DNA from: Pirellulales bacterium
GTDB lineage: Bacteria > Planctomycetota > Planctomycetia > Pirellulales > JACPPG01
Length of the DNA stretch: 64,000 nt
NCBI GenBank assembly: GCA_036499395.1
Contig: DASYDW010000116.1
Location: 221,832 to 285,831, forward strand
Direction of reading: 5' to 3'
Each line of letters begins with the position of its first letter. The first letter of the stretch is position 1. Positions 61,865-64,000 of this stretch are shown in pieces. A model generated the notes under the pieces. That model worked only from the letters and a program-made list of their open reading frames with translations, made no database searches and was not told the DNA's origin. The translations under genes were made by a program, and so were the position numbers.

Positions 61865-64000
61865 TCAGTCACCGTGCAGAGGCGTGATGCGCACGCTCTT
61901 GAGATCCATCAAGTATCCCTCGATCGTGCCGGCCGGACGCAACACGACCTGATGACGACCGGCCTTCAAATTCATTCGTCCCACGGTCAGTTGCCGGTAA
62001 CTATCCCAGTTGCCCGTCGTGGGCACGTTGCCGGCAAAGACGGTATCGTCGACGATCAACTGATAGGCATTGCCGGCCACCGACTCGTCGCACGCATAGT
62101 CGATTCGCACGACGTACTTACCGGCCTCCGCAACTTCGAAGTTCCAGACGGCATGATCGCTGGGGCTGCCCCAGGTGCCGAGATTCCGATAAATCGGTTC
62201 ATAGGACAACGTATCGCCATAAATTTCGCAATCATTGGCCAACAGCCAGAACTCGTGGCGGAAACCTTCCGGCTGCACAACCTTCGGCTCGTTGCCGGCG
62301 AACACGCGACGCGGCGGCCGTCGGGTCGACAGGTACGCCACCAGATCGGCAAAGTCCGCGCGATTGAGGTCCTTTTCCAAACCCTCAGGCATTAGCGAGC
62401 GATTGCTGGACGCGAGTTCGTCGAGGTCAGCCCGCAGGATCGTCGTTTGCTTTCCCTCCTGGCCAACAAGCGTGATATTTGCGCCGGTCTCGGCGGCGAG
62501 CATGCCGGTATACGTCAGGCCGGCGCTCGTCACGGCCGTATAACTGACGAACTTACTCTCGACTGCCCGATTGGGATCGAAGATCGCCACCACCAGCGCC
62601 GCGTTCGATTTGTCCGTCAGCGCTGCCAGATCAGGGCCAACCGACGTGCCGACATCCTCCAACCGGTGACACACTGAGCAAGTTTTTTTGAAAACCGCTT
62701 TGCCGCGCCCGGCGTCCCCCGTCGCCGCCAGCGCCCCGCGATACTCGTCGACGACCGACTGACGACTCGATGTGACCGCCGTCGCCAGCAACTTCTCGAC
62801 CCGGGCGTGAATCTTCTGATCGCGATACTCCATCAATCGCTGCCGGCGCGAGGCGTCGATTTCGGTTGCCGCGACTCGGCCGCTTTCGATCTCGTCCAGT
62901 AGCGCGAAGATCGAAGCCTCGCGCCGCAGCAGCACGTCGAGCACTTGCCCACGAAGGTTCGCGCTGTACCCCTTCCAGCCAACCAAGAGGGTATTCGGCA
63001 CGCGCGGCTCATCAAGCTTGGATAACGCCACGACCGCGGCCGATTGAAGTTCGTTGCTCGACCGCGGCGTCAGCAAGCCTGATAGGAGATCGAGGTCTTC
63101 ATTCTGTTTGTCAAAACCATGCCCCAGCAGCCCCACGGCAGAAACACGATCCGCCTCGGCAGCGTGATCGTTCTTTACCGTCGCCCGGGCCCAGGTAAAC
63201 ATCGGTGCGACGCGATCCAGCCCGGCCTTTACATCCGAATCGGCTTTGTCACGGAACTGGGCCAGAGTCAAACTGCGGCGATCGAGCGTATCGAGCAGCC
63301 CCATCAGTGCATCCACTTGCCACCCGGCGTAGCCACCGTCCTTGGATTGGGCCAGCGATGACAACAGCTCAACAATCGCGGCATCGTTTTCAAAGGCCGT
63401 GGCCAACGTCAGCAGCTTTTGCAAAAGGTCGGCCAGGTCGTCCCGCCCCCCTGCCCCGGCCAGCACAGCCGCAACCGCACCGGCGAGCTGCGGACGCCCC
63501 ACCGAGCTGACGATCGCGGCCGTTATATAGATGTCGTCGGCATCTTGAATGGCCATAGCGCCTAAAGCTTCGCCGGCGCGCTGATGCGGCCATTCTCCCA
63601 AACTACAGGCAAGCTGCAGGCGAACTAATTGATCTTCATCCTTGGTAAGCCGCAGCGCCGCCTCGGCGATTTTTTCAGACTTCGCCAGCCACGGCTCGGC
63701 CATTCTCACCGCATGCCGCCGCACAATGGGATTCGCATCCCCAACGCCGGCCAATATCGTGGCTTCGTCGATCGCCTGCAGACCATCGAGCGTACACAAC
63801 GCATGCAGCCGGCCCAAAGCCTGAGTCTGTGTTGTAGTGCGCGAGTTGTCCGGCTTGGCTGCCGCCATCTTTTTTAGCAGCGGCACTGCCGTCTTGTCCG
63901 CGCGCCATACGAGCATTTGCTGCACCATGTCGCGCTGCCAGCCGCTGGGGCTCTCGAGCGCCGCCACGAGTCCGGCGGTGTCCAGTCGATCGAGGCGCAC
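61865..64000 (-). CDS. PVC-type HEAT-cytochrome protein, truncated by the right edge
   Basis: The C-terminal 711 residues of a protein whose start lies beyond the window. Up to about 420 it holds HEAT-like repeats (IVRRHAVRMAEPWLAKSEKIAEA). A cytochrome c domain with a CSVCH heme site follows (FKKTCSVCHRLEDVGTSVGP, SYTAVTSAGLTYTGML). The last 130 residues are a carbohydrate-binding-type beta-sandwich (YVVRIDYACDESVAGN, NLKAGRHQVVL). The unseen N-terminus may hold a propeller. The next gene starts ten bases downstream, so the two heme proteins form a tandem pair. Confidence 0.9.
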   Translation of the reverse strand: MRLDRLDTAGLVAALESPSGWQRDMVQQMLVWRADKTAVPLLKKMAAAKPDNSRTTTQTQALGRLHALCTLDGLQAIDEATILAGVGDANPIVRRHAVRMAEPWLAKSEKIAEAALRLTKDEDQLVRLQLACSLGEWPHQRAGEALGAMAIQDADDIYITAAIVSSVGRPQLAGAVAAVLAGAGGRDDLADLLQKLLTLATAFENDAAIVELLSSLAQSKDGGYAGWQVDALMGLLDTLDRRSLTLAQFRDKADSDVKAGLDRVAPMFTWARATVKNDHAAEADRVSAVGLLGHGFDKQNEDLDLLSGLLTPRSSNELQSAAVVALSKLDEPRVPNTLLVGWKGYSANLRGQVLDVLLRREASIFALLDEIESGRVAATEIDASRRQRLMEYRDQKIHARVEKLLATAVTSSRQSVVDEYRGALAATGDAGRGKAVFKKTCSVCHRLEDVGTSVGPDLAALTDKSNAALVVAIFDPNRAVESKFVSYTAVTSAGLTYTGMLAAETGANITLVGQEGKQTTILRADLDELASSNRSLMPEGLEKDLNRADFADLVAYLSTRRPPRRVFAGNEPKVVQPEGFRHEFWLLANDCEIYGDTLSYEPIYRNLGTWGSPSDHAVWNFEVAEAGKYVVRIDYACDESVAGNAYQLIVDDTVFAGNVPTTGNWDSYRQLTVGRMNLKAGRHQVVLRPAGTIEGYLMDLKSVRITPLHGD

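Overview
The window looks like a piece of a Planctomycetota chromosome, most likely order Pirellulales. The evidence is the high GC content, several large PVC-type cytochromes with CxxCH sites fused to HEAT repeats or beta-propellers, three PEP-CTERM proteins, a sulfatase, ThuA and PQQ-propeller proteins, M56/BlaI signalling pairs, and small planctomycete-type membrane and repeat proteins. Only one RNA gene was found, a tRNA-Asp. I see no rRNA, CRISPR array, transposase or prophage, so this reads as ordinary chromosome with accessory patches.

Layout. 1-6.1 kb: a truncated secreted protein, a DegT/DnrJ aminotransferase, an MMPL/RND exporter, a secreted protein with a secretin-like motif and a small BON-like protein. 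6.1-9.5 kb: a translationally coupled LPS-core pair, a WaaF-type heptosyltransferase fused to a WaaP-type kinase followed by a GT4 glycosyltransferase. 9.6-18.4 kb: a duplicated ribbon-helix-helix protein, an SbtB-like PII protein, a large heme protein, RibD, a DUF1569 protein and xylose isomerase with a clear terminator. 18.5-20.8 kb: two paralogous PEP-CTERM genes, each preceded by a matching structured repeat. 20.8-29 kb: a GNAT acetyltransferase, an NADP-dependent oxidoreductase, a cupin, a haloalkane dehalogenase, ThuA and PQQ proteins. 29.2-31.6 kb: a BlaI repressor overlapping an M56 peptidase fused to polysaccharide-export domains. 31.8-38.5 kb: a cupin, a coupled HAD phosphatase and PfkB kinase, a TPR protein and a protein with two WaaP-like kinase domains. 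38.6-50.5 kb: tRNA-Asp, DUF3050, an arylsulfatase, a repeat protein, a secreted TPR-CHAT protein and a beta-propeller PEP-CTERM protein. 51-64 kb: a large protein ending in a MIP18/DUF59 domain, an amidohydrolase, a GT39 membrane glycosyltransferase, an overlapping NTase-like/TPM pair, a five-heme PA14 protein and a truncated HEAT-cytochrome running off the right edge.

How genes work together. The best-supported partnerships are the coupled LPS-core genes, the TAATG-coupled HAD/PfkB pair, BlaI with its M56 fusion partner under a likely autoregulatory operator, the overlapping NTase-like/TPM pair, and the two tandem heme proteins at the right end. The least explained signals are the structured repeat upstream of both PEP-CTERM paralogues, the unusual fusions (heptosyltransferase-kinase, M56-export, unknown domain-MIP18), and dispersed GTAG-headed palindromes that resemble REP elements. 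No complete, clearly novel defence or mobile system is evident.
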